A stretch of DNA of 21,502 nt, from positions 1 to 21,502 of the forward strand of contig JAEUMX010000301.1 in assembly GCA_016791285.1 (NCBI GenBank). The letters are read 5' to 3'. The stretch's first letter is position 1. The number at the start of each line of letters is the position of its first letter. Both the position numbers and the translations under genes were made by a program. This DNA is from Burkholderiales bacterium. Its GTDB lineage: Bacteria; Pseudomonadota; Gammaproteobacteria; Burkholderiales; JAEUMW01. The notes under the pieces are model-generated. The model did not search any database. It was not told where the DNA came from and was given only the letters and a program-made list of their open reading frames with translations. Below are positions 8,497 through 15,722 of the stretch, in pieces.

Positions 8497-8519
8497 GCGT
8501 TGAAATCTGGGGCTAAAGT
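8490..8519 (+). promoter_or_regulatory. Sigma70-type promoter of the liv operon
   Basis: TTGACA (8490-8495), an 18-base spacer and TAAAGT (8514-8519) predict a start near 8526 and a 5' leader of about 50 bases. The leader ends in CGGAG (8566-8570), six bases before the livK ATG. It lies downstream of the terminator at 8388-8415, as expected for an independent operon promoter. Confidence 0.7.
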
Positions 8520-8576
8520 CTGCGCTCGTTTCATTCGCGCGCACCCGGCTTTCCCCCCGTCACCTTCGGAGCATTC

Positions 8577-9830
8577 ATGATCACGAAACACATCGCGGCC
8601 GGTTTCGGCCTCGCTCTTTGCATCGCTGTTGCCGCTTGCGGCAAGAAGGAAGAGGCACCGGCGCCCAAGGCGGATGCCGCCAAATCAGCAGCTGCCGCCA
8701 CGGTCGTGAAGATCGGCGTGGCCTCGCCGTTGACCGGACCGCAGGCCCATATCGGCAACGACATCAAGAACGGGGTGCAACTCGCGGTCGAAGATTTGAA
8801 CGCGCAAGGCATCGTCATCGGCGGCAACAAGATCGAGTTCGTGCTCGTCGCGGAGGACGACGAAGCGAACCCGACGAAGGCCACCACGGTGGCCCAGAAA
8901 CTCGCCGACGCGAAGGTCGCGGGTGTGGTCGGGCACTTCAATTCGGGTGCGTCCATTCCCGCCTCGAAGATCTACTCGGATGCCGGCATTCCCCAGATCT
9001 CGCCGTCATCGACCAATCCCAAGTACACGCAGCAGGGTTTCAAGACCACCTTCCGCGTGGTGGCGCACGACGATCAGCAAGGCCCCACGCTGGCCCGGTT
9101 CGCGGTCGAGAAACTCGGCGCGAAGAACATCGCGGTGATCGACGACAGCACTGCCTACGGCCAAGGCCTCGCCGACGCCTTCGAGAAGACCGCCAAGTCC
9201 CTCGGTGCGAATGTGGTCGCGCGCGAGCACACCACCGACAAGGACACGGATTTCACGGCGATCCTGACCAAGATCAAGGGCACCAAGCCGGATCTCATCA
9301 TGTTCGGCGGCATCGATCCGCAGGCCGGGCCGATGGCGAAGCAAATGGCCTCGCTCGGCATCAGCGCGAAGCTGATTGGCGGCGACGGCATCCAGACCCC
9401 GAACTTCGTCAAGCTCGCCGGCGATGCCGCCGAAGGTCAGATGGCCTCGATGCCGGGCCTGCCCAAGGAAAAGATGCCGGGCGGCGAGAAGTTCATGGAG
9501 AAGTACAAGGCGAAGTTCGGTCAGAACGTCGAGCTCTTCGCGCCGATGGGCTATGACGCGGTGTTCGTGTTCGTCGACTCCATGAAGCGTGCCGGCTCGG
9601 CCGATCCCGCGAAGTACCTGCCCGAAGTCGGCAAGACCAAGCTCGAAGGCGTGATCGGCCCGATCGAGTTCGACGACAAGGGCGATCTCAAGAACGGTCC
9701 GATCACGGTCTACGTGGTGAAGGACGGCACCTGGGCGCCACTGGAGACGGTGATCCCTGGCGGTCCGCCGAAGGTCGCCGCCGCGCCCGCCGAGCAGCCC
9801 CTGGGCGCCACCGACGCCGGCTACAAGTAA
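8577..9830 (+). CDS. livK: Branched-chain amino-acid-type ABC transporter, substrate-binding lipoprotein
   Basis: This is a 417-residue periplasmic-binding-fold type I receptor that delivers ligand to LivHMGF. The N-terminus has a hydrophobic signal ending in VAAC, a signal-peptidase-II lipobox with acylated C21 and glycine at +2, followed by a flexible Ala/Lys/Pro/Glu linker (22-42) and the domain start VVKIGVASPLTGPQAHIGND. The GVVGHFNSGASIPA and ISPSSTNP segments are the ligand-contacting loops of Leu/Ile/Val-binding proteins, and PMGYDAVF is typical of the second lobe. An Ala/Pro-rich tail (about 395-417) follows the fold. ATG 8577 has CGGAG upstream. Leu/Ile/Val is the default ligand, but the family also binds amides, urea and aromatic compounds, so specificity is inferred only from homology. 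Confidence 0.88.
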   Translation: MITKHIAAGFGLALCIAVAACGKKEEAPAPKADAAKSAAAATVVKIGVASPLTGPQAHIGNDIKNGVQLAVEDLNAQGIVIGGNKIEFVLVAEDDEANPTKATTVAQKLADAKVAGVVGHFNSGASIPASKIYSDAGIPQISPSSTNPKYTQQGFKTTFRVVAHDDQQGPTLARFAVEKLGAKNIAVIDDSTAYGQGLADAFEKTAKSLGANVVAREHTTDKDTDFTAILTKIKGTKPDLIMFGGIDPQAGPMAKQMASLGISAKLIGGDGIQTPNFVKLAGDAAEGQMASMPGLPKEKMPGGEKFMEKYKAKFGQNVELFAPMGYDAVFVFVDSMKRAGSADPAKYLPEVGKTKLEGVIGPIEFDDKGDLKNGPITVYVVKDGTWAPLETVIPGGPPKVAAAPAEQPLGATDAGYK

Positions 9831-9852
9831 CCCGCCTGCGTCTACCCGAACA

Positions 9853-9878
9853 CGTGCGGCACCCGAGGGTGCCGCACG
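9853..9878 (+). promoter_or_regulatory. Intercistronic hairpin between livK and livH
   Basis: CGTGCGGCACC (9853-9863) pairs perfectly with GGTGCCGCACG (9868-9878) around a CGAG tetraloop, an 11-bp GC-rich stem with no U-tract after it. It begins 22 bases after the livK stop and ends 15 bases before the livH start. Such hairpins protect upstream message and lower read-through, so binding protein exceeds permease. That role here is inference. Confidence 0.7.
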
Positions 9879-9893
9879 CACTTTGAGCCCCTT

Positions 9894-10817
9894 TTGGACA
9901 TCTTCCTGCAGCAGATCATCAACGGGCTGGTGCTGGGCAGCATCTACGCCCTGGTCGCTCTCGGGTACACGATGGTGTACGGCATCCTCGGCCTCATCAA
10001 CTTCGCGCACGGCGACATCGTCATGATCGGCGCGATGGTGGCGCTCGCCATCTTCCATCCGCTGGCGGCGAGCGGCATCCCGGCGCCCGTGATCCTGCTG
10101 CTGGCGCTGACCGCCTCGATCGCGATCTGCGTCACGCTCGGGATGTCGATCGAGCGCATCGCCTATCGACCCCTGCGGCGAGCGCCGCGACTCGCGCCCC
10201 TGATCACCGCGATCGGCGTGTCGATCCTGATCCAGTACACGGCCGCGCTGATCTGGGGCAAGCAGTACATCTCCCTGCCGCCGCTCTTCAAGACCACGCA
10301 ACTTACCATCGGCGGGGCCCACCTGACCGACCTGCAGGCCGTGATCTTCCTCCTCGCTTGTACCGTGATGGGCGGTCTCTACTGGTTCGTCACGCGCACC
10401 CGCATGGGCGCGGCCATGCGCGCGACCGAGCAGAATCCCGACGTCGCCGGTCTGATGGGTATCAACATCAACTTCATCATCTCGCTCACCTTCGTTATCG
10501 GCTCCGGGCTGGCTGCGGTGGCCGGCCTGATGGTGGTGCTCTACTACGGCATCGGCCATTACTACATGGGCTTCATCCTGGGATTGAAGGCGTTCACCGC
10601 GGCTGTCCTGGGAGGTATCGGCAACGTCACCGGCGCCATGCTCGGTGGACTGCTGCTCGGCGTGATCGAGAGCCTGGCCTCCGGCTACATCGGGGATCTC
10701 ACCGGGGGTGTATTCGGCAGCAACTATCGCGATGTCTTCGCCTTCCTGGTGCTGGTCCTGGTCCTGATCTTCCGGCCGTCCGGCCTCATGGGCCAACCCT
10801 CGGCGGAACGGGCCTGA
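9894..10817 (+). CDS. livH: ABC transporter permease, LivH family
   Basis: One of two inner-membrane permeases of the branched-chain amino-acid-type importer, 307 residues. The start is a TTG at 9894: it begins the conserved (M)DIFLQQIINGLVLGSIYAL, and no ATG or GTG lies at a sensible position. The Shine-Dalgarno is poor (GAGCCCC), which may lower expression relative to livK. The chain is mostly hydrophobic with about eight membrane spans. Family landmarks are ALGYTMVYGILGLINFAHGD near residue 22 onwards, the EAA-like cytoplasmic segment RATEQNPDVAGLMGIN, and FTAAVLGGIGNVTGAMLGG. The C-terminal segment, VLVLVLIFRPSGLMG, is characteristic. livM starts 16 bases downstream. Confidence 0.93.
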   Translation: MDIFLQQIINGLVLGSIYALVALGYTMVYGILGLINFAHGDIVMIGAMVALAIFHPLAASGIPAPVILLLALTASIAICVTLGMSIERIAYRPLRRAPRLAPLITAIGVSILIQYTAALIWGKQYISLPPLFKTTQLTIGGAHLTDLQAVIFLLACTVMGGLYWFVTRTRMGAAMRATEQNPDVAGLMGININFIISLTFVIGSGLAAVAGLMVVLYYGIGHYYMGFILGLKAFTAAVLGGIGNVTGAMLGGLLLGVIESLASGYIGDLTGGVFGSNYRDVFAFLVLVLVLIFRPSGLMGQPSAERA

Positions 10818-10833
10818 CCCGGGCGGAAGTGTT

Positions 10834-11895
10834 GTGTCCGGACTCAAGAACGCTTCCCTCGCCGCACGCCTCTTCGGCTACGCCGCGCTCGCGGTCGTCC
10901 TGCTGGTGCTGCCGTTCGTGGTCGAGCCGCTGCTCGGCCGCGCCTGGGTGCGCATCATCGACATCGCCCTGCTCTTCGTCCTGCTCGCACTCGGTCTTAA
11001 CATCGTGGTCGGCTTCGCGGGTTTGCTCGATCTGGGTTATGTCGCGTTCTTCGCGGTCGGCGCCTATCTCTACGCGCTGCTCGCCTCGCCCCATTTCGGC
11101 CTCCATTGGCCGTTCTTCCTGCTGCTGCCGATGGGCGCCGCGCTCGCCTGCCTGTTCGGGGTCCTGCTCGGTGCGCCGACGCTGCGACTGCGCGGCGACT
11201 ACCTCGCCATCGTGACGCTAGGCTTCGGCGAGATCATCCGTATCTTCCTGAACAACCTGAACCGCCCCGTGAACATCACCAACGGACCGCTCGGCATCAC
11301 GCTGATCGAGCCGATCCGGTTCGGTGACTTTTCCTTGAGCCAGCAGCACACGCTTGCGGGCCTGACGTTCGCGCCCGTGCACAGCTACTACTACGTGTTC
11401 CTCGCCTGCGTGGTGCTCGCGATCGTCGTCTCGCTGCGCCTCGAGGATTCCCGCATCGGGCGCGCGTGGATCGCGATCCGCGAGGACGAGATCGCCGCCA
11501 AGGCGATGGGCATCCACACGCGCAATGTGAAGCTGCTCGCCTTCGCCATGGGTGCGAGCTTTGGCGGCGTCTCCGGCGGGCTGTTCGCGGCCTTCCAGGG
11601 ATTCGTCAGCCCCGAGAGCTTCGCGCTGCTCGATTCCATCATGATCCTGTGCATGGTCGTGCTGGGCGGCATGGGTCACGTGCCCGGCGTCGTGCTCGGC
11701 GCGATCCTGCTCACGGCGCTGCCGGAGGCGCTGCGCTATGTCGGCCCGCTGCAGCAGGCATGGTTCGGGCGGGTCCTGATCGACCCTTCGGATCTGCGCA
11801 TGCTGCTGTTCGGACTGGCGCTCGTCCTGATGATGCTCTTTCGGCCGGCCGGACTGTGGCCGTCGCGCGTGCGCAAGCGCGAGTTCGCCGAGTGA
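10834..11895 (+). CDS. livM: ABC transporter permease, LivM family
   Basis: Second inner-membrane permease, 353 residues, starting at GTG 10834 behind a GGCGGAAG-type site. The hydrophobic segments are interrupted by the LivM signature LGLNIVVGFAGLLDLGYVAF, the cytoplasmic loop LRGDYLAIVTLGFGEIIRI and the EAA-like motif IREDEIAAKAMGI that contacts the ATPases. The end reads LFRPAGLWPSR, mirroring LivH. Its TGA (11893-11895) overlaps the GTG start of livG by three bases (GTGA), showing translational coupling. At 353 residues it is shorter than the 425-residue E. coli LivM, whose extra length is N-terminal; the shorter form is common outside enterics. Confidence 0.93.
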   Translation: MSGLKNASLAARLFGYAALAVVLLVLPFVVEPLLGRAWVRIIDIALLFVLLALGLNIVVGFAGLLDLGYVAFFAVGAYLYALLASPHFGLHWPFFLLLPMGAALACLFGVLLGAPTLRLRGDYLAIVTLGFGEIIRIFLNNLNRPVNITNGPLGITLIEPIRFGDFSLSQQHTLAGLTFAPVHSYYYVFLACVVLAIVVSLRLEDSRIGRAWIAIREDEIAAKAMGIHTRNVKLLAFAMGASFGGVSGGLFAAFQGFVSPESFALLDSIMILCMVVLGGMGHVPGVVLGAILLTALPEALRYVGPLQQAWFGRVLIDPSDLRMLLFGLALVLMMLFRPAGLWPSRVRKREFAE

Positions 11896-12659
11896 GCGCG
11901 CTGCTCGAGGCCCGGGGCGTCGGCAAGCGCTTCGGGGGCCTGCAGGCCCTCTCCGATGTCTCGATCGCGATCGAGCGGCATTCGATCTACGGTCTCATCG
12001 GGCCCAACGGGGCCGGCAAGACCACCTTCTTCAACGTGCTCACGGGGCTGTACGCGCCCAATGACGGCGAGATCGTGTTCGACGGTGTGCCGATCGCCGG
12101 CTTGGAGCCGCACGCCGTCGCCACCGCCGGCATCGCGCGCACGTTCCAGAACATCCGGCTGTTCGCCAACATGACCGCCATCGAGAACGCGATGGTAGGC
12201 CGACACGTGCGCACGCGCGCCGGCGTGTGGGGCGCAGTCACCCGTAACGCGGCCACCCGCGCCGAGGAGTCGGCGATCGCCCGACGCGCCAAGGAACTGC
12301 TCGACTACGTCGGCATCGTGCGGCACGCTCACGCCCTCGCGAAGAATCTCTCCTACGGCGATCAGCGCCGCCTCGAGATCGCGCGAGCGCTCGCCACCGA
12401 GCCGCGCCTGTTGGCCCTCGACGAGCCTGCCGCCGGGATGAATGCAACCGAGACCGCGGCGCTGCGCGGCCTGATGGAGCGCATCCGCAGCGATGGCACG
12501 ACCATCCTGCTGATCGAGCACGACGTGAAGCTGGTCATGGGTCTGTGCGACCGGGTGGCGGTGCTCGACTACGGCAAGAAGATCGCGGAAGGCGCGCCCG
12601 CCCAGGTGCAGCGCGATCCGGCAGTCGTCGAAGCCTATCTGGGGGGCGAGATCGCTTGA
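11892..12659 (+). CDS. livG: ABC transporter ATPase, LivG family
   Basis: Cytoplasmic ATPase that powers the LivHM permease, 255 residues as in E. coli. GTG 11892 starts MSALLEARGVGKRFGG and overlaps the livM stop. Walker A is GPNGAGKTT (37-45), the Q-loop glutamine is Q86 in RTFQNIRLF (a LivG-specific wording), the ABC signature is LSYGDQRRLEIARAL (153-167), Walker B is LLALDEP (173-179), followed by AAGMN, and the switch histidine is H210 in LLIEHDVKLVM. The degenerate signature LSYGDQ instead of LSGGQ is normal for LivG. All catalytic residues are present. livF follows with no gap. Confidence 0.95.
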   Translation: MSALLEARGVGKRFGGLQALSDVSIAIERHSIYGLIGPNGAGKTTFFNVLTGLYAPNDGEIVFDGVPIAGLEPHAVATAGIARTFQNIRLFANMTAIENAMVGRHVRTRAGVWGAVTRNAATRAEESAIARRAKELLDYVGIVRHAHALAKNLSYGDQRRLEIARALATEPRLLALDEPAAGMNATETAALRGLMERIRSDGTTILLIEHDVKLVMGLCDRVAVLDYGKKIAEGAPAQVQRDPAVVEAYLGGEIA

Positions 12660-12664
12660 AGCCC

Positions 12665-13366
12665 ATGCTCGAGGTACGTCACCTGCGGGTCGCCTACGGC
12701 GGCATCAACGCCGTGAAAGGCGTGGACCTCGACGTGAACGCCGGCGAAGTGGTGGCGCTCATCGGCGCCAACGGCGCGGGGAAGACCACGACCCTGAAGG
12801 CTATCACCGGACTCGTCCACGCCGCCGGCGGCTACGTGCACTACGAAGGCAAGCCCATCACCGGGCGCGCGGCGCACGAACTGGTCCGGCAGGGCGTTGC
12901 GATGGTGCCCGAAGGACGAGGCATCTTCGGCCGCCTCAAGGTCGAGGAGAATCTAGACATCGGCGCCTATTGCCGGACGGACGCCGCCATCGGCGCGGAC
13001 CGCGAGCGGATCTACGGCCTCTTTCCGCGCCTGGCCGAGCGGCGCCGGCAACTGGCCGGCACCCTTTCCGGCGGCGAGCAGCAGATGCTCGCGATCGGCC
13101 GCGCGCTCATGAGCCGGCCTAAGCTTCTGCTACTCGACGAGCCGAGCATGGGTCTGGCGCCGATCATGGTGCAGAAGATTTTCGAGGTGATCCGGTCGAT
13201 CGCCCGCGAGGGCGTGACGCTGATGCTGGTCGAGCAGAATGCCAAGCTCGCCCTGCAGGTGAGCGATCGCGGCTACGTGATGGAAAGCGGCGCCATCGCG
13301 CTTGCCGATCGCTGCGACTGTCTGCTCGCCAACCCGCAGGTGCAGACCGCCTACCTCGGCGAGTGA
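12665..13366 (+). CDS. livF: ABC transporter ATPase, LivF family
   Basis: Second ATPase of the importer, 233 residues from ATG 12665 (E. coli LivF 237). A TTG at 12656 overlaps the livG stop and is better spaced from the GGGGGGCGAG purine stretch (12641-12650), so a three-residue longer protein is possible. Walker A is GANGAGKTT (34-42), the Q-loop region has the LivF-type [13 protein letters not shown], the signature is [15 protein letters not shown] (134-148), Walker B is LLLLDEP (154-160) with SMGLAP after it, and the region equivalent to the H-loop reads [10 protein letters not shown]. The LVEQN wording in place of histidine is characteristic of LivF. With livK, H, M and G this completes the importer. 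Confidence 0.94.
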   Translation: MLEVRHLRVAYGGINAVKGVDLDVNAGEVVALIGANGAGKTTTLKAITGLVHAAGGYVHYEGKPITGRAAHELVRQGVAMVPEGRGIFGRLKVEENLDIGAYCRTDAAIGADRERIYGLFPRLAERRRQLAGTLSGGEQQMLAIGRALMSRPKLLLLDEPSMGLAPIMVQKIFEVIRSIAREGVTLMLVEQNAKLALQVSDRGYVMESGAIALADRCDCLLANPQVQTAYLGE

Positions 13367-13376
13367 ACGCAACGCA

Positions 13377-13382
13377 AGGAGG
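13377..13382 (+). promoter_or_regulatory. Strong ribosome binding site of the yjbQ-family gene
   Basis: AGGAGG six bases before ATG 13389 is the closest match to the anti-Shine-Dalgarno in the operon. It fixes the start and suggests efficient translation, unlike the weakly initiated livH. Confidence 0.85.
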
Positions 13383-13388
13383 ACCGCC

Positions 13389-13808
13389 ATGAAGAGCTAT
13401 CGCAAGGAACTCTGGTTCAACGCTCCGACCCGGGTCGCTTTCGTCAACATCACGGGCGAGGTCCGGGAGTGCCTGCAAGCGAGCGGGGTGCGCGAGGGGC
13501 TCGCGCTGGTGAACGCGATGCACATCACCGCTTCCGTGTTCATCAACGACGACGAGCCCGGTCTGCACCACGACTACCGCCAGTGGCTGGAACAACTCGC
13601 CCCGCACGAACCGGTCGATTCCTATCGCCACAACGATACCGGCGAGGACAACGCGGACGCGCACATGAAGCGCCAGGTGATGGGCCGGGAGGTGGTCGTC
13701 GCCATCACCGATGGCGAGCTCGACTTCGGCCCGTGGGAGCAGATCTTCTACGGTGAGTTCGACGGCCGCCGCCGCAAGCGCGTCCTGGTGAAGATCATCG
13801 GCGAGTGA
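13389..13808 (+). CDS. YjbQ family protein (UPF0047, secondary thiamine-phosphate synthase-like)
   Basis: The product is 139 residues with no signal peptide or membrane segment. The family pattern is clear: [20 protein letters not shown] at the N-terminus, [14 protein letters not shown] in the middle, then [18 protein letters not shown] with clustered H, N, D and H residues that line the family's putative metal site, and [20 protein letters not shown]. Members such as E. coli YjbQ and Thermotoga TM0723 have weak thiamine-phosphate synthase activity by genetic complementation, but the physiological role is unsettled. It sits 22 bases after livF as the apparent last gene of the liv operon. That could reflect co-regulation or chance; no functional link to transport is established. 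Confidence 0.85.
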   Translation: MKSYRKELWFNAPTRVAFVNITGEVRECLQASGVREGLALVNAMHITASVFINDDEPGLHHDYRQWLEQLAPHEPVDSYRHNDTGEDNADAHMKRQVMGREVVVAITDGELDFGPWEQIFYGEFDGRRRKRVLVKIIGE

Positions 13809-13821
13809 CGGCGCCCTCGGC

Positions 13822-13851
13822 CGCAGTGCGACTTCACACCGTCGCACTGTG
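13822..13851 (+). promoter_or_regulatory. Inverted repeat between the yjbQ-family gene and the histidine kinase
   Basis: CAGTGCGAC (13824-13832) is perfectly complementary to GTCGCACTG (13841-13849) with loop TTCACACC. A G-U and a C-G pair extend it to 13822/13851. No T-run follows. It could be an RNA stem marking the end of the liv operon or a dimeric operator for the kinase operon. Confidence 0.55.
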
Positions 13852-13940
13852 TAAGCGCGCCGCCGAAAGCGGCACGGACCTTGCGTTCTCCGCTCATCCT
13901 CCGTAGTGCTCAAGCGGGCCGAAGCAAACTTCTCGAGCCC

Positions 13941-15710
13941 ATGTGGAATGCCAAGCCAGTGCAATTCGTGCGGGGCGTGCTCATCGCTGGGACGGCCGCG
14001 CTTCTGGTCGGCGCGCTCGCCTTCCTGTACGTCCAGACCGAGGGTGACGACCCAGGCCGCCAGACCCGGATCGCGGCGTTGCTGAGGCGTCTGACGGACA
14101 TCCACAACCACTGGGACAGCGAGATACTCCGCCGTCAGAGCGCGGCGCAGCGAGCGGTGCCTGCGCTCGGCTGGCCGGTCGGCGACGTCGACCGCATGCG
14201 ACGGGCACTCGCATCCGAGCTTGGCGATGACGCCAACCCCACGCTCGCCGCCCTGTTCATGCCGGTTGAGACCGCGCTCGCGGAGAAGACCGCGCTCCTG
14301 CACCGCTACGATACCGCAGCCGCCGCTGCCCAGATGGCTCTTGCCTCGTCGCTCGCGGCCTTGGCAGCGGAAGAGGTGGATCAGGCGGTCGCGGACCGGT
14401 TCACGCGCGAGTTGGCCGCCTTCGACGCGGCACCGACCGAAAGCGCGCTGCACCGGCTGTATGCCGAGATTGCCAAGATCGAGAAGCGCTCGAGCGCCCT
14501 CTCCGCCGGTGCCCGGAAACAGCTCGCGCCGACGGTCCGGGCCTTTCTCGCGCACCGGGCGGAGGAGGCGGCGCGGGTGCACGATCTGACGCTCGCCACC
14601 GCCAGCGCACGCCTCGATTCATTCGCCGAAACCGTGGAGCAGCATTTCGCCCTTGCAACCCAGAAAAAAGACCTGTACCGCGTCTATCTCGTGTCCTACG
14701 CCGGGGCGCTGCTCGTCCTGCTTGCCTATCTCGGCGTGCGCCTGTCCTGCAGTTACCGCACGATCGCCGACATGAACCGGGCGCTGACACGCGCCAACGA
14801 GACCCTCGAGCAGCGGGCGGCGGAGCGTACCCGTGAGCTCACGGCCGCGCTCGCGAGCCTGAAGGAGTCGGAGGCGCAGCTCGTCCAGTCCGCGAAGATG
14901 TCCTCGCTCGGCCAGATGGTGGCGGGGGTGGTGCATGAGATCAACACCCCGCTTGCCTACGTGAAGAACAGCCTTGGTGCGGTGGCCGACCGCCTGCCGG
15001 AGGTCACCGGTGCGCTAGCCGCGGCAGACGGCCTGATCCGGATGCTCGAGCAGGGTACGGAAAGCGAGGAAGCGCTCGGGCAGCAGTTTGCGCGCGCGGC
15101 GGAAGAGATATCCCGCCTGCGCCGGGGACAGGCCGTGGAGGACCTGTGCGCCCTGGCGCGAGACGGCCTGCACGGCATCGAGCAGATCGCGGGGCTGGTC
15201 GGCAACCTGCGCAACTTCAGCCGCCTCGACCGCAGCCAGGTCAGCGCCTACGACGTGAACGAAGGCATCGACAGCAGCCTCGCGCTGGCGCGCCACCTGC
15301 TCAAGTCGATCGAAGTGCGGCGCGAATTGGCGGACCTGCCCGCGATCCGCTGTTCGCCCTCGCAAGTGAACCAGATCTTCCTGAACCTCATCACCAATGC
15401 CGCACACGCCACCACCCACGAGGGCGCCCGCCTGACGCTGCGCTCGCGGCGGGAGGGCACGGATTGCGTCGCGGTCGATGTCGAGGACAACGGCATCGGC
15501 ATCGAACCCGAGGTGCTGCCAAGGATCTTCGACCCGTTCTTCACCACCAAGGAGATCGGCAACGGCACCGGTCTCGGTCTGTCCATCGCCTACAAGATCG
15601 CCGAGCAGCACGGCGGTCGCATTGAGGTCGCCTCGACGCTCGGCACCGGAACCCGCTTTACCGTGGTACTGCCGGTCGCTTTGCGCGCGCCGGTCGAGCT
15701 CGCGGCCTGA
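13941..15710 (+). CDS. Membrane-bound sensor histidine kinase
   Basis: From ATG 13941 the protein has 589 residues; a TTG at 13881 would add 20 residues ahead of the first membrane segment and cannot be excluded. TM1 (about 9-31, VLIAGTAALLVGALAFLYV) and TM2 (about 248-268, YLVSYAGALLVLLAYLGV) enclose a ~215-residue Ala-rich, mostly helical periplasmic region with no recognisable sensor domain. A coiled coil (NETLEQRAAERTRELTAAL) leads to the dimerisation domain, with phospho-acceptor H332 in VVHEINTPLAYVKNSLG. The ATPase domain has the N-box FLNLITNAAHA (480-490), G1 DNGIGIEP (516-523), F-box IFDPFFTTK (529-537) and G2 GTGLGLSIAYKIAEQHGG (542-559). No HAMP, PAS or receiver is present. It is 12 bases upstream of a kinase-receiver fusion, its likely partner. 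Confidence 0.9.
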   Translation: MWNAKPVQFVRGVLIAGTAALLVGALAFLYVQTEGDDPGRQTRIAALLRRLTDIHNHWDSEILRRQSAAQRAVPALGWPVGDVDRMRRALASELGDDANPTLAALFMPVETALAEKTALLHRYDTAAAAAQMALASSLAALAAEEVDQAVADRFTRELAAFDAAPTESALHRLYAEIAKIEKRSSALSAGARKQLAPTVRAFLAHRAEEAARVHDLTLATASARLDSFAETVEQHFALATQKKDLYRVYLVSYAGALLVLLAYLGVRLSCSYRTIADMNRALTRANETLEQRAAERTRELTAALASLKESEAQLVQSAKMSSLGQMVAGVVHEINTPLAYVKNSLGAVADRLPEVTGALAAADGLIRMLEQGTESEEALGQQFARAAEEISRLRRGQAVEDLCALARDGLHGIEQIAGLVGNLRNFSRLDRSQVSAYDVNEGIDSSLALARHLLKSIEVRRELADLPAIRCSPSQVNQIFLNLITNAAHATTHEGARLTLRSRREGTDCVAVDVEDNGIGIEPEVLPRIFDPFFTTKEIGNGTGLGLSIAYKIAEQHGGRIEVASTLGTGTRFTVVLPVALRAPVELAA

Positions 15711-15714
15711 AGGA
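15710..15714 (+). promoter_or_regulatory. Ribosome binding site setting the GTG start of the kinase-receiver gene
   Basis: AAGGA, overlapping the last base of the histidine-kinase stop codon, lies eight bases before GTG 15723. It supports that start and a bicistronic message. Confidence 0.75.
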
Positions 15715-15722
15715 CCACCTCC

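Noticed and set aside
9006..10847. 613-codon open frame on the minus strand across livK and livH
   Set aside because: It is an antisense shadow of two well-recognised genes. In GC-rich DNA, strong G/C preference at third positions keeps the opposite frame open; the translation is Arg/His/Asp/Gly-rich with no recognisable domain.
13881..13940. TTG start 20 codons upstream of the histidine kinase ATG
   Set aside because: It adds residues before TM1 with no Shine-Dalgarno and no clear benefit. ATG 13941 puts a short basic segment before the membrane helix, the usual arrangement. It is kept only as an alternative.
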